This document shows positions 8,126 to 17,190 of a stretch of 63,000 nucleotides of DNA, piece by piece. The notes beneath the pieces are model-generated. The model was not told the origin of the DNA, searched no databases, and saw only the letters and a list, made by a program, of their open reading frames with translations. Each line of letters starts with the position of its first letter. Within the stretch, counting starts at the first letter, position 1. The stretch covers positions 1-63,000 of the forward strand of contig NZ_NKQJ01000017.1 in assembly GCF_002312815.1 (NCBI RefSeq). The letters are read 5' to 3'. A program made the translations under genes and the position numbers. The DNA is from Agaribacterium haliotis (GTDB lineage: Bacteria > Pseudomonadota > Gammaproteobacteria > Pseudomonadales > Cellvibrionaceae).

Positions 8126-9886
8126 TTAATTTATATTGTTTCTCACAATAGATTCAGCGAGCAGGCCGCCGTTATTGTCGTCGAAAAAGCGCACTAATAC
8201 GCTATCGCCGGGTTTGATGTCGCTGAATGTTTCAAACTCGCCGCTTTGATCATCGCGCTTGTCAAAGCGTGCCAGAGAGTCAATAGTAATAATTTCACCG
8301 CTGTCGAGTTCTATCGTTCCATGGGGGGCGAGCTTAGTTGTTGCCGCGCTGCCGGAGGCGCTTGTGTTGGCCGCTGTGATATTGCTGATAGTCGCGCCGG
8401 AAATAATTTTTCGCCCCTGCCACAAAAGCAAGCGCTCCAGTTTATAACCTTCACTCTCGCGATAGGAAATCCAGGTGCTGGCTAAATTTGTTGCGCCGCT
8501 GCCGTCGTTACCAAAAACCACGTCGTCACTTTCAATAACAAACGGAATGTTTGAACCGAGCACTTCATTGCTGCTGCCTGCCGAGACATCGTCAGAGCTT
8601 AAAGCGTTGCCCATATAAAAATAAGACGCCTGCTGCTTGGCCGATTTTTTCAGTGATAATACTGTTAATGGAATATCGTGATCGCGGTTGTTCGCTTGGT
8701 AGATAAATTCAACGTCGACAATATCATCGCGCATAAGCTGTTCGCTTAACTGAATTTTGGCGTAACTATAAATGTTTTTGCTCTGATCAAGCCCGCGCAG
8801 GCTAAAGGTTTTAAATGTTGTATTGATATCTAAGATCGCGCCAGTATAAGTTGCGCTGTGCGGGCTTAGTTCAAAACCGTCGGCGGCGTTGGCAAAGATA
8901 AGCTCATGATAGGTATTTGCCCCGGCTTGAGCGTTAAGCCTTGCGCCAAAGTGATCAAGCTCGGCGTCCATCAATACGGCACAATCGTTTGCTGAGATAT
9001 TGTTTTGGAAAAACTCAACCGCGCCAATGTTTTCTTTTTTGTCGATCACGCGGCTAAGGTTTGTAAGCGCTTTTGCTTCATAAGAAAACAAGGCCGCGCC
9101 ATCTTTGTAGTTAACGGCTTCGCCTCGGTATTGCTTGGAAATTGCGTAGCTTGCCAGGCTATTTAGGTCACAGACCAGGCTCAGGCTAGTTTGCGCACTG
9201 TAACCCTGGCTGGCGCAGAGACTGCCGGGGCCGAGTTTGCGCTCATTGTTGACCAGTTCAAGCAGGCTTAATGCTTCATCTTTGCGGCCGGTGCACTGCT
9301 CGCTAAGGCGCTGCCTGTCGGTGTTGCCAACATCGGCCAACGTTGTAAACGACCAGCTGCTGCCCTTATATGCTGTGCCGTCAGCGGCAACAAGTGCAGC
9401 TGAAACTTCCACGTCGTAGTTTTGTTTGTAGGCAAGTTTGCTTTTAGGCTGCAGCACAACAATTTTTTCAGTCAGGTAGCTAAGATCAAAATCGACGATT
9501 TTGCCGCTGCCCTGTTCGCGCAGGGTAAATAAGCTAGTTAAATCGGCACCGCTGGTGTAAACCGCTTTATTAAAGTGCAGCTCGATCTCGTCGCCAGTTG
9601 GCACGATGCTGGAATTTTTTTCGGGGTAGTGGGCTTTTAAGTACAAGCTCTGTGGGTCGGGCTTGGGGCTCGGCGACGCGTCGGTTTCTGGTAGGCTGCC
9701 AACGTTGCCGGGATCGGGGCTTGGCTGTGTGCTTGGGCTGGGCTGGCTAGATGCACTAGGCTCGCTAATCGGCGTTATTTGGCTGTCTGAATTGTCATCA
9801 TCACTGCCACCACAGGCGCTGATGCTTAGTGCTAAGACACTTGTGGCAAGAATTTTTGTTCTGAGCATGCTTGGCTTCATTGTCAT
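8126..9886 (-). CDS. Lipoprotein with short Pro-Ser linker, Big_5 Ig-like and CAP-like domains (paralogue B)
   Basis: The 586-residue protein has a lipoprotein signal with lipobox 'SISAC', a Pro-Ser linker of only about 45 residues (against about 195 in the neighbour), a Big_5 domain ('IELHFNKAVYTSGADLTSLF' to 'SSWSFTTLAD'), a degenerate CAP-like domain ('LLELVNNERKLGPGSLCA', later 'NDCAVLMDAELDHFGARL'), and a C-terminal beta region with 'IELDSGEIITIDS' and 'RFFDDNNGG'. It is a tandem paralogue of the protein at 5448-7598; long blocks such as 'VSAALVAADGTA' are identical. ATG codons at 9886, 9880 and 9868 are all possible starts; the outermost is given. The CAP-domain active-site histidines are not evident, so enzymatic activity is doubtful. 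Confidence 0.8.
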   Translation of the reverse strand: MTMKPSMLRTKILATSVLALSISACGGSDDDNSDSQITPISEPSASSQPSPSTQPSPDPGNVGSLPETDASPSPKPDPQSLYLKAHYPEKNSSIVPTGDEIELHFNKAVYTSGADLTSLFTLREQGSGKIVDFDLSYLTEKIVVLQPKSKLAYKQNYDVEVSAALVAADGTAYKGSSWSFTTLADVGNTDRQRLSEQCTGRKDEALSLLELVNNERKLGPGSLCASQGYSAQTSLSLVCDLNSLASYAISKQYRGEAVNYKDGAALFSYEAKALTNLSRVIDKKENIGAVEFFQNNISANDCAVLMDAELDHFGARLNAQAGANTYHELIFANAADGFELSPHSATYTGAILDINTTFKTFSLRGLDQSKNIYSYAKIQLSEQLMRDDIVDVEFIYQANNRDHDIPLTVLSLKKSAKQQASYFYMGNALSSDDVSAGSSNEVLGSNIPFVIESDDVVFGNDGSGATNLASTWISYRESEGYKLERLLLWQGRKIISGATISNITAANTSASGSAATTKLAPHGTIELDSGEIITIDSLARFDKRDDQSGEFETFSDIKPGDSVLVRFFDDNNGGLLAESIVRNNIN

Positions 9887-10156
9887 ACTTTTATTTAGTG
9901 CGTTTTTTGGGGGAATAATAAGAAAATGCTACTAAATGAATTTGGCGACAAATATGGGGCTGTGTGAATACAGTGAAGCGGTTCGCGCTTTTACTTTAAG
10001 TTTCTGATGAGCTGCATTTTGTGATGATTTTGTTATCAATGTATGCATTCGTGTGAGGTGGCTGGCTCGGGCTTGGCTATTCACCGCTGGCGCGCAGAAT
10101 TGCAGTGCTGCGCGAAACTGCTATGATGCGTTTTTGCTTGTCTAAAATTTGTTCGA

Positions 10157-10651
10157 ATGTTTTGCAAGTTTCTGAATCAAAAGGCTTTTAGCTTGGTTGA
10201 ACTGCTCGCAGTGCTGGTCTTGATTGCGACACTGGCGGCCATTGCGGTGCCTAAGTTTATTGAGCTCAGTGAAGAGAGTCGGGTTGCTGTGCTGCGCAAT
10301 TTGAGCGCCTCGGCCCTGGCTGCAAATAATCTGGTTCAGAGCCGCTTCCGAATCGGTGTTGGCCTCTGTGAGGTTCCCGGCCGCGATGACCTTGTTGATA
10401 TCGACAGTAATGGTGACGGCAACTGTGACACGCGGCTGAAATGGGGTTGGCTCGACAATACCGACCTTGAGTCATGGTTGAGTCTTTCTGACGACTTTGC
10501 CATTGATGACCCCAATATTGATGAGACCTATATTGGTTACGACTTTAATGGCAACGGCCTGCCGCAAGACGATAATTGTTATTTTCTCTACACCCAGGCG
10601 CAAGGGGCAACACTGCTGCCCAGTTATACACTTGAGCTAAGTGCTTGTTAG
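10157..10651 (+). CDS. Type IV pilin / pseudopilin-like protein
   Basis: The 164-residue protein opens with a class III prepilin signal: 'MFCKFLNQKA' then 'FSLVELLAVLVLIATLAAIA', with the conserved Glu at +5 and a single hydrophobic helix. Cleavage would fall between Ala10 and Phe11; Ala at -1 instead of the usual Gly is tolerated in some families. The globular part contains two Asp/Gly/Asn-rich loops ('DIDSNGDGNCD' and 'DFNGNGLPQDDNC') that look like calcium-binding loops, and three cysteines after the leader. No pilus assembly or type II secretion gene is nearby, so it would depend on machinery elsewhere. It could be an MSHA-type minor pilin or a pseudopilin. Confidence 0.85.
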   Translation: MFCKFLNQKAFSLVELLAVLVLIATLAAIAVPKFIELSEESRVAVLRNLSASALAANNLVQSRFRIGVGLCEVPGRDDLVDIDSNGDGNCDTRLKWGWLDNTDLESWLSLSDDFAIDDPNIDETYIGYDFNGNGLPQDDNCYFLYTQAQGATLLPSYTLELSAC

Positions 10652-10774
10652 GTTGGCGCCAGGCGCGCTGTTTTTCTCGCCCACCGTTTTCTTTCTTGTT
10701 TTTCTATTTTTTTAGCCCTTGCCGTGTTGAGCCGTGTCTTTGTGAATGCCGTCTCACTGCTCGCGCATAGCCGT

Positions 10775-10848
10775 TCAAAAGCCCGTTCAATTGCGACTTC
10801 TGCCTGATGTTTTTGTGTTGCCCCGAGCTCCTAGACTGGCGCGTTTTA
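10775..10848 (+). promoter_or_regulatory. Shared upstream element, copy 1
   Basis: This roughly 74-bp stretch aligns with 13081-13156. The most conserved core is ACTTCTGCCTGATGT followed by TTTGTNTT; a later block, TAGACT-GCGC, is also shared. It lies about 100 bp before the start at 10952, and the second copy lies about 125 bp before the start of the GH86 gene. A common promoter/operator or a small dispersed repeat would both explain it. Confidence 0.55.
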
Positions 10849-10951
10849 TACACATAGATAAGCTCGGCTAGCTGTCCTAATTGTTCTTTGAGTGCTCGTT
10901 TGTATAACGGGGCAAGTCGCTGCGGCCTTGTTTGTCGGTTTTGGGGATGGT

Positions 10952-12772
10952 ATGCGCAGTTTTGTTGGGCGAGAGTGTGTTTGGCTGGCGTATGTTAGGC
11001 AGCCGGTTCAGCTTCTGGCTATTTTTAGCTTGGCGACAAGCTTGATCGCCTGCGGTGGCGGCTCTGGTTCCGGCGGTTCTGCTTCGGGCGATAGTAGCGA
11101 TATTCAGTTGCCTGTTGTTAACAGCCCTGAGCCCATAGACAGCCCTGAGCCAGTAAACAGCCCTGAGCCAGTAAACAGCCCTGAGCCCATAGACAGCCCT
11201 GAGCCGGCACCTAGCCCTAATCCAAGCCCAAGCCAGGATGCCGGTGGCCCCGTTATTCCGCAGCCTAGCCCTGCGCCGAGCTTTTTTCCTAGCCCTGTAC
11301 CCAGCCCAGTAGTGAGTATTGCGCCAAAGCCTTCTCCCATATCTTCCGCAATAGCTTCCGCGAGACCTTCCGCAAAACCCTCTCCCCGGCCGGAGCCAAC
11401 GCCAACACCGCAAGTAAGCACGCAAGCGTCACCGCAGCCGACACCTGAGCTTTCGCCAAGCCCCAAACCCAGTGCAAGCCCGTTGCCAAGCTCAGAGCCG
11501 AGTCCCGAACCAAGTGCCAGTGCATCGCCTATAGCGAGTCCATCGCCGAATCCGGAGCCAAGCTCCAGCCCATCGCCGATAGCGAGTGCATCGCCGAGCC
11601 CCGAAGCAAGCCTCAGTCCATCGCCGATAGCGAGCCCTTTGCCGAGCCCTGAAGCAAGTGTCAGCGCATCGCCCATTGCGAGTCCGTCACCAAGCCCCGA
11701 GTCCAGCGCCAGTCCATCACCGCTAGCGAGTCCGTCGCCAAGCCCGGAGCCAAGTCCCGAACCAAGCCCATCGGCGAGCGCCTTTACTGATTTTGATGGC
11801 GATGGTGTTGCCGATCACTTAGATGCCTGTGCGCATTCGCCGCTTGCTCAGCCTGTGAATGCCGACGGCTGCGCCGAGAGCCAATTGGCCGGCGGGTGTT
11901 TTGAGCCCTTTGCCAGTGGTGTGCTGCGCGAAGGCGCGCAGTTAAAAGATATTAGCCGCGATATTAGTTTTGCCTGGTCAGAAGGACCAGCTGTAGACAG
12001 CGTTGGCAATTTGTTTTTTAGCGATGTGCCGAACAGCCGTATTTATCGTTACGATATAAACGGCAATTTGTCTCTTGAGTTGGAAAATACTCAAGGTGCC
12101 AACGGTTTATATTTTGATGAAAACGATCACTTGCTGATAGCGCAAACGGAAAGCGCCAAGATAGTAAAAATGGACGAGCTTGGTTTAGTCAGTGATATTG
12201 CCAGCCGCCACAGCGGTGGCCGTTTTAATCAGACCAATGATTTGTGGTTAGCTCCGAATGGCGATATTTATTTTACCGACCCCTGTTATCGCTGCGAACA
12301 ATATACCGGAACCAGTCAAGTTTATCGTATTGCCTATGGGGCTTCGGTTGCCGAGCGGGTGACGCAAGACTTATTTCGGCCCAATGGCATAGTCGGCACG
12401 GCCGATGGCAAGGTATTGTTTGTTAGCGAAGAAGGTGGCCTGAATGTGACTTATCGCTATTTAATTGAAGAAGACGGCAGCCTTAGCAATAAACAAGTTT
12501 TTGCAGATGTCGGCAGCGATGGCATGAGCATAGACTGTGAAAATAATATCTATTTAACCGCGCGCGATGGCAGCCGCAGCCCCTATATAAGCGTGCGCAA
12601 CATCAATGGTGTTGAGATAGAGCGCATTGAACTTGAGCAGGATACGGCCAATGTTGTTTTTGCCGGGGCCGAACGCGATACCTTGTTTATTACCGCATTT
12701 ACCAGTGTCTACGCCATTAAAATGCGCACGCGGGGCATACCGTATCGCGCCGCTAGACAAGACCGTAATTAG
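10952..12772 (+). CDS. Lipoprotein with Pro-Ser linker, TSP3-like repeat and SMP-30/gluconolactonase-like propeller
   Basis: The 606-residue protein has a lipoprotein signal with lipobox 'SLIAC' followed by 'GGGSGSGG'. Residues about 45-275 are a Pro-Ser-Glu linker with 'SPEPVNSPEP' and 'SPSPIASPSP' repeats. Next comes a thrombospondin type 3-like calcium motif ('DFDGDGVADHLDAC'). The last 290 residues are an SMP-30/gluconolactonase/LRE-like beta-propeller: 'SEGPAVDSVGNLFFSDVPNS', 'TNDLWLAPNGDIYFTDP' and 'RPNGIVGTADGKVLFVSEE' are the typical blades with metal-site Glu, Asn and Asp. A sugar lactonase at the cell surface is a reasonable guess. The start at 10952 is an ATG with upstream GGGGATGG; an in-frame GTG at 10892 is less likely. 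Confidence 0.85.
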   Translation: MRSFVGRECVWLAYVRQPVQLLAIFSLATSLIACGGGSGSGGSASGDSSDIQLPVVNSPEPIDSPEPVNSPEPVNSPEPIDSPEPAPSPNPSPSQDAGGPVIPQPSPAPSFFPSPVPSPVVSIAPKPSPISSAIASARPSAKPSPRPEPTPTPQVSTQASPQPTPELSPSPKPSASPLPSSEPSPEPSASASPIASPSPNPEPSSSPSPIASASPSPEASLSPSPIASPLPSPEASVSASPIASPSPSPESSASPSPLASPSPSPEPSPEPSPSASAFTDFDGDGVADHLDACAHSPLAQPVNADGCAESQLAGGCFEPFASGVLREGAQLKDISRDISFAWSEGPAVDSVGNLFFSDVPNSRIYRYDINGNLSLELENTQGANGLYFDENDHLLIAQTESAKIVKMDELGLVSDIASRHSGGRFNQTNDLWLAPNGDIYFTDPCYRCEQYTGTSQVYRIAYGASVAERVTQDLFRPNGIVGTADGKVLFVSEEGGLNVTYRYLIEEDGSLSNKQVFADVGSDGMSIDCENNIYLTARDGSRSPYISVRNINGVEIERIELEQDTANVVFAGAERDTLFITAFTSVYAIKMRTRGIPYRAARQDRN

Positions 12773-13281
12773 GCAAAGGCCGTAATTAAGTAAGGGCTGT
12801 ATAGGAGAAAAGGGGCGTTAGCTAAGGTTTTAATTCGCCTGTTTTGAGTGGCTTAATTATTTTGACAAACGCAGTTAACCCGTATTAGAGCTGTATGTAG
12901 TTGGTTCGCCGAGGTCTAAACGCCTGGTGCTTAAACTCCTGGTACTTTGGTCGCGATTTTTTATTGTTGTTTTGCCTGTTTTATTTAAATTTCTCTTGGT
13001 TTTTGATGCCGCAATACGGCGATTCGAATTCGTAATTTTTCACTTTGTGACTTGTGTCTCAGCTTGAGTTGCAGGCTAAATCAAAGCTCTGACAAATTCC
13101 AACTTCTGCCTGATGTCTTTGTTTTATTCGCAAGCCTTAGACTCGCGCCCTTAAATTTAGCGAAATACGACGCGGTGCAAGCAAGGTTTTTTGCTTGCTA
13201 CTTAAGTGTGGTGCCGATAACTAGGCTGCCCAAAACTTAACAAGCGTTGTTGCCGTTTTCGATAAACGATTGGGGAGCAGT
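12773..13281. other. Intergenic region upstream of the GH86 agarase
   Basis: There is no convincing gene in this 509-bp gap. It holds the second copy of the shared upstream element (13081-13156), and the ribosome binding site TTGGGGAGCAGT directly before the ATG at 13282. The remainder is AT-rich and featureless by eye. Confidence 0.5.
13081..13156 (+). promoter_or_regulatory. Shared upstream element, copy 2
   Basis: This matches 10775-10848, with a 15-base identical core ACTTCTGCCTGATGT and a conserved TTAGACTCGCGC block. Its position relative to the downstream lipoprotein gene is similar in both places, which favours a regulatory role, such as coordinated expression of the propeller lipoprotein and the agarase. 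Confidence 0.55.
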
Positions 13282-16200
13282 ATGAAGTCAGTCTTTCAAT
13301 TCCTTAGTGTCAGCGCTTTAGCCGCCGGCTTAGCTGCGTGTGGCGGTGGTGGAGGCTCAAGCCTTCCCGGCGGTGGTGCGCCTAGCCCGAGCCCTGTTGC
13401 CAGCGCCAGCCCAGGCAATGGTTTTAGCCCGGCACCGAGCCCGGTTCCCAGTTTAATGCCGAGCCCTGCTGTCAGCTCCCAGCCGTTGCCGAGCCCGCTG
13501 CCCAGTTCTGTGCCCAGCGCCGCGCCAAGTGTTGCGCCACAGCCGAGTCCAAATCCAAGCCCAAATCCAAACCCTAGTCCGGAAGCCAGTCCGCAGGTTA
13601 GCCCGAGCCCCTTGGTCACGCCCAGCCCCCAGTTTTCGCTAAGCCCAAGTCCGTCGCCGAGCCCGGTGGCCGATTACCGCTTGCTTGCATCGGCGTACAG
13701 CGCGACAGGTGATGGCACGCCCGCAACAGAAGATAGCTTCCCCGGTTTTTATCCAAACGGCGATGCAGCTACCCATATTACCAGTGGCGACTGGGCCGAC
13801 TACCTTGTCGACTTTAAAGCGCCCGGCCGCTACAGCGTTGTTATTGAGTTAGCGACGCCAGTTGATGGCGACACAAACTTACGTTTATTGCTCGATGGCG
13901 AAGCTGTTGCCGAGCTTCCCGTTTCTCAGACCAGCATTGATGGCAGTTGGACAGCGTGGATGGAGTTTAGTGTGACGGACCAGTTGCTGATAGCCAGCGC
14001 TGGTGAGCATACACTTCGCCTTGAGAGCTTTGGCCAAACTGAGTGGCAGTGGAACGCACGCGCTATTGATATCGTTTATGAAGGCGTTTATAAGCCGCTG
14101 CCAGTTGTAAGCCCAAGCCCGATTGTAAGCCCGAGCCCGGTTGTAAGCCCAAGCCCGGTTGTAAGCCCAAGCCCGGTTGTAAGCCCAAGCCCGGTTGTCA
14201 GCCCAAGCCCGGTTGTCAGCCCGAGCCCGGTTGTCAGCCCAAGCCCGGTTGTCAGCCCAAGTCCGGTTGTCAGCCCAAGCCCGGTTGTCAGCCCGAGCCC
14301 GATTGTAAGCCCGAGCCCGTCGCCAAGCCCGAGCCCGTCGCCAAGCCCGAGCCCGTCGCCAAGCCCGAGCCCGTCGCCAAGCCCGAGCCCGTCGCCAAGC
14401 CCGAGCCCGTCGCCAAGCCCGAGCCCGTCGCCAAGCCCGAGCCCGTCGCCAAGCCCGAGCCCGTCACCAAGTCCGAGCCCGTCGCCAAGCCCAGTGCCGT
14501 CACCGAGCCCGTGCACTGACGACTGCGGTTTTGACTGGGACAATCCGCGTGACTATATCGGTGAGGATTTTTCTCAGAAACCCGCGCGCCGTAAGTTTTT
14601 TATCCCAACAGGTTTTTACGATCGCACCGGCCGCGGCGCCGAGACCATCGATGGTGACGACGTCGACGGCTGGAATCGCGAGAGCAGTGCCTCTGGCATC
14701 AGCCACAATACCCGTGGTGAGTGGGCCGAATACGATATCAACTTCGATATTCCCGGTTACTACCGCCTAAGCCTTGAAATCGCCTCGCCGGCAACTGAGG
14801 GCATAGGTGCCAAAGTCTACCTCGACGGCAAGCTTGTCTCCGAAACGCCTATGCAAGGTGCCGGAGACTGGGCGACCTGGCGCTGGTTTGATATTGCGCC
14901 GGTAATAAAAGTGAAGCAGGCCGGTGGCCATACCCTGCGTATTGAGAGCGCCGGTGAATCCGCGTGGCAGTGGAGCGCTTATTACTTTAAGTTGATGTAC
15001 CTCGGTCAGGATGATCCGCGTCAGCCAGAAGTTGCGCCCAATGCGCAGATGGCACGCGAGCGCAGCGCCGGCGGTGTTGATGTTCAGGTAAATATGGATG
15101 TGCGCCACGAAGTTGGCGGTGTCGACAGCTTTGAGCGCAGCAAATTTATTACTCTGCACAGCTTCCCGAAAGACAGAGACTGGATTAGCGGCGGCCAGCA
15201 CAGTGGCAACGAGCCAAATAAATTGCCGGACGTGATGAATGATTTTCTCAACGGCCGCGATGTGTATTTTGGTCGCGACACCGGTGAAATGACGCTCGAA
15301 GTTACCAGTGCCCAGGAAGACCCGTCGCGCTCGGGTTGGGCATCTGAGGCCTATATGCAAAGCCGCGGTCAGGGCCTGCGCAACAACTATGTGCGCAGCC
15401 AGTACGACGATCGCAACCAGAACTTTATTCAGGCCGCTTATTATCGTCCGTTCTACGCCGACGGCCAAAAGGGTATGAATAACTTTACCTTTAGCAGCGC
15501 GGAAACTGCAGCCGAGCCTTTTGGCAGCGCCACCGGCCACTTTATGGGCAACTACATTAAGCACTTCTTCCGCGCCAGTGTTAACGACAGCGGGCCAAAC
15601 AAACCGGCCTGGGTGGAAGTGATTAACGAGCCGATTTACGACTTGGTGCGCAACGCCGGCCACCACGGCTATCAGCCGGAAGAAGAAGTTGAGCGTATTT
15701 TCCGCTACCACAACGGTGTTGCCGATCAGATTCACGCGGTGGCGCCGGGCACAAAAGTTGGCGGTTACACCGTCGCGTTCCCCGACTACGAAGCCGATCC
15801 GTACAGCGCCGATCAAAACGGTGTGCAGTGGGGCCGCTGGAATGCTGTCGACTTTAAGCGCTGGAAAGAGTGGGACAAGCGCTTTTTAGATATTGCCGGC
15901 GAGAATATGGATTTCTTCTCGCTGCACTTGTACGACTTCCCGAATATTCCGTACAGCGCCAAGGGTGAATTCTTTGAGCAATACCGCAAAGGCTCTTATA
16001 TCGAAGCTATTTTTGACATGCTCGATGCCTACCAGGCTTCGCACTGGGACGAAGTAAAACCCTATGTGATTTCTGAATACGGCACGCAGATGCAAGGCGA
16101 CTTCGGTATTCCGTGGAACCCAGAGCGCGACTGGCTGCAGGTGAAAGCCTACAGCGCAATGATGTTGCAGTTTATGCAGCGCCCCGATCGCATCGGCGCG

Positions 16201-17097
16201 GCGGTACCGTTTGTCACGGTAAAAGCGCACGGCGACTGGGCCAAGTATCAAACTCCGTGGGGGCGTATTACCAACTACCCGTGGCGTTTGATGGTGCAAG
16301 AGCACGAGCGCGTTAACAATGGCAGCGGTGAGTGGATGTACTCCGACATTGTTCACCACTACGACTTGTGGAAAGACGTCAACGGCACACGTGTAGATAG
16401 TTGGGCGTCGGATCTGGATATTCAGGTTGATGCTTATGTCGACGGCAATAAATTGTTTGTGATTGCCAACAGCCTTGAGTTCAGTGAGTCGGCCTTAAAC
16501 CTGCAATTAAATGGCGCCGGTGCCGCCGTTAGCAATGTTAAGTTGCGCCATATTTACCAGGGCAGTGACGGCGGTGTGCGCTATGCCGAACACAATTACG
16601 GCGCTAGCATTCCCGCATCCATAAAACTTGGTGCAGAATCGACGGCGATCTTGATTGTTGAATATCAAAACAATATCAATATCAGTGATAGCTCGGTTGA
16701 GAAAAAACTGTTCTCGCCGACCATGGTGCAGGCCATTGAAGATGGCAGTCCGCTTAGTTATACCGTAGCCGGTGTCAATAAAGGCACTCACGGTGAAGCC
16801 ATTTTGCGCCTCGGCGTTGGTCGCCACCACGAAAAGAGCCTGCAGCCTGTTGTTAAAGTTAATGGCCAGGTGGTCAATGTGCCCGCCGACTATCGCGGCT
16901 ACGATCAGCGCTACGATCGTTTTGGCCAGTATCGCGGCCGCATTGTTTTCTGGGGGGTGTTAGAAATTCCGGTGGATTACAGCTTGCTTCAGCAGGGCGA
17001 CAACCAGATCGAAATCACCTTTGAAGATACAGACGGCCACGTCAGTACTGTCGGTCTGCAGACCTTTGAATTTAGCAAGCCTATAAGCAGGCCCTAA
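13282..17097 (+). CDS. GH86 beta-agarase/porphyranase lipoprotein with two CBM6-like domains
   Basis: The 1271-residue protein carries a lipobox ('[10 protein letters not shown]'), so it is probably anchored to the outer membrane. The order is: Pro-Ser linker to about 130; CBM6-like domain 1 about 132-270 ('[10 protein letters not shown]', '[12 protein letters not shown]'); a repetitive Ser-Pro-Val linker about 275-410; CBM6-like domain 2 about 425-575; GH86 catalytic region about 590-1140; and a C-terminal beta domain. Catalytic candidates are Glu783 in '[10 protein letters not shown]' and Glu932 in 'VISEYGTQM', as in clan-GH-A-type GH86 enzymes. Family members cut beta-1,4 bonds in agarose or porphyran to release oligosaccharides. 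No other agar gene (GH16, GH50, GH117) is in the window. The ATG at 13282 follows GGGGAGC; an in-frame TTG at 13270 is not needed. Confidence 0.92.
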   Translation: MKSVFQFLSVSALAAGLAACGGGGGSSLPGGGAPSPSPVASASPGNGFSPAPSPVPSLMPSPAVSSQPLPSPLPSSVPSAAPSVAPQPSPNPSPNPNPSPEASPQVSPSPLVTPSPQFSLSPSPSPSPVADYRLLASAYSATGDGTPATEDSFPGFYPNGDAATHITSGDWADYLVDFKAPGRYSVVIELATPVDGDTNLRLLLDGEAVAELPVSQTSIDGSWTAWMEFSVTDQLLIASAGEHTLRLESFGQTEWQWNARAIDIVYEGVYKPLPVVSPSPIVSPSPVVSPSPVVSPSPVVSPSPVVSPSPVVSPSPVVSPSPVVSPSPVVSPSPVVSPSPIVSPSPSPSPSPSPSPSPSPSPSPSPSPSPSPSPSPSPSPSPSPSPSPSPSPSPSPSPSPSPSPVPSPSPCTDDCGFDWDNPRDYIGEDFSQKPARRKFFIPTGFYDRTGRGAETIDGDDVDGWNRESSASGISHNTRGEWAEYDINFDIPGYYRLSLEIASPATEGIGAKVYLDGKLVSETPMQGAGDWATWRWFDIAPVIKVKQAGGHTLRIESAGESAWQWSAYYFKLMYLGQDDPRQPEVAPNAQMARERSAGGVDVQVNMDVRHEVGGVDSFERSKFITLHSFPKDRDWISGGQHSGNEPNKLPDVMNDFLNGRDVYFGRDTGEMTLEVTSAQEDPSRSGWASEAYMQSRGQGLRNNYVRSQYDDRNQNFIQAAYYRPFYADGQKGMNNFTFSSAETAAEPFGSATGHFMGNYIKHFFRASVNDSGPNKPAWVEVINEPIYDLVRNAGHHGYQPEEEVERIFRYHNGVADQIHAVAPGTKVGGYTVAFPDYEADPYSADQNGVQWGRWNAVDFKRWKEWDKRFLDIAGENMDFFSLHLYDFPNIPYSAKGEFFEQYRKGSYIEAIFDMLDAYQASHWDEVKPYVISEYGTQMQGDFGIPWNPERDWLQVKAYSAMMLQFMQRPDRIGAAVPFVTVKAHGDWAKYQTPWGRITNYPWRLMVQEHERVNNGSGEWMYSDIVHHYDLWKDVNGTRVDSWASDLDIQVDAYVDGNKLFVIANSLEFSESALNLQLNGAGAAVSNVKLRHIYQGSDGGVRYAEHNYGASIPASIKLGAESTAILIVEYQNNINISDSSVEKKLFSPTMVQAIEDGSPLSYTVAGVNKGTHGEAILRLGVGRHHEKSLQPVVKVNGQVVNVPADYRGYDQRYDRFGQYRGRIVFWGVLEIPVDYSLLQQGDNQIEITFEDTDGHVSTVGLQTFEFSKPISRP
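14101..14510 (+). repeat. 18-bp tandem repeats encoding the Ser-Pro linker of GH86
   Basis: About 11 copies of an 18-bp unit (GTTGTAAGCCCAAGCCCG and variants, encoding VVSPSP) are followed by about ten nearly identical 18-bp units (TCGCCAAGCCCGAGCCCG type, encoding SPSPSP). The third-position variation is small, which suggests recent expansion. Copy-number changes would keep the frame and only alter the spacing between the two CBM6-like domains. Confidence 0.9.
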
Positions 17098-17133
17098 AAT
17101 TAGCTGCATGTTTTTGTTTTAGTCAGTCTTACT

Positions 17134-17159
17134 AGCCGGTCTTTGACCGGCTTTTTTTT
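17134..17159 (+). terminator. Rho-independent terminator of the GH86 gene
   Basis: AGCCGGTC and GACCGGCT form a perfect 8-bp stem with a TTT loop, followed by a run of T residues. It lies 37 bp after the agarase stop codon. Confidence 0.93.
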
Positions 17160-17190
17160 GCCTGCAGTTTATGCCGCTTGTTTGCTTTGT

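Noticed and set aside
11104-11676. Leftward frames of up to 190 codons opposite Pro-Ser linkers, rich in Gly and Leu
   Set aside because: They are the reverse reading of repetitive Pro-Ser codons and have Gly-Leu repeats only because of that. The same applies to 14088-14543 and 13296-13619.
13052-13240. 62-codon rightward frame upstream of GH86
   Set aside because: It spans the shared regulatory element rather than coding for anything recognisable, has no RBS, and is not alike in the other copy.
14767-15816. Long leftward frame (349 codons) opposite the GH86 catalytic region
   Set aside because: It is a shadow of the GH86 gene created by its codon use; no family resemblance or RBS was found.
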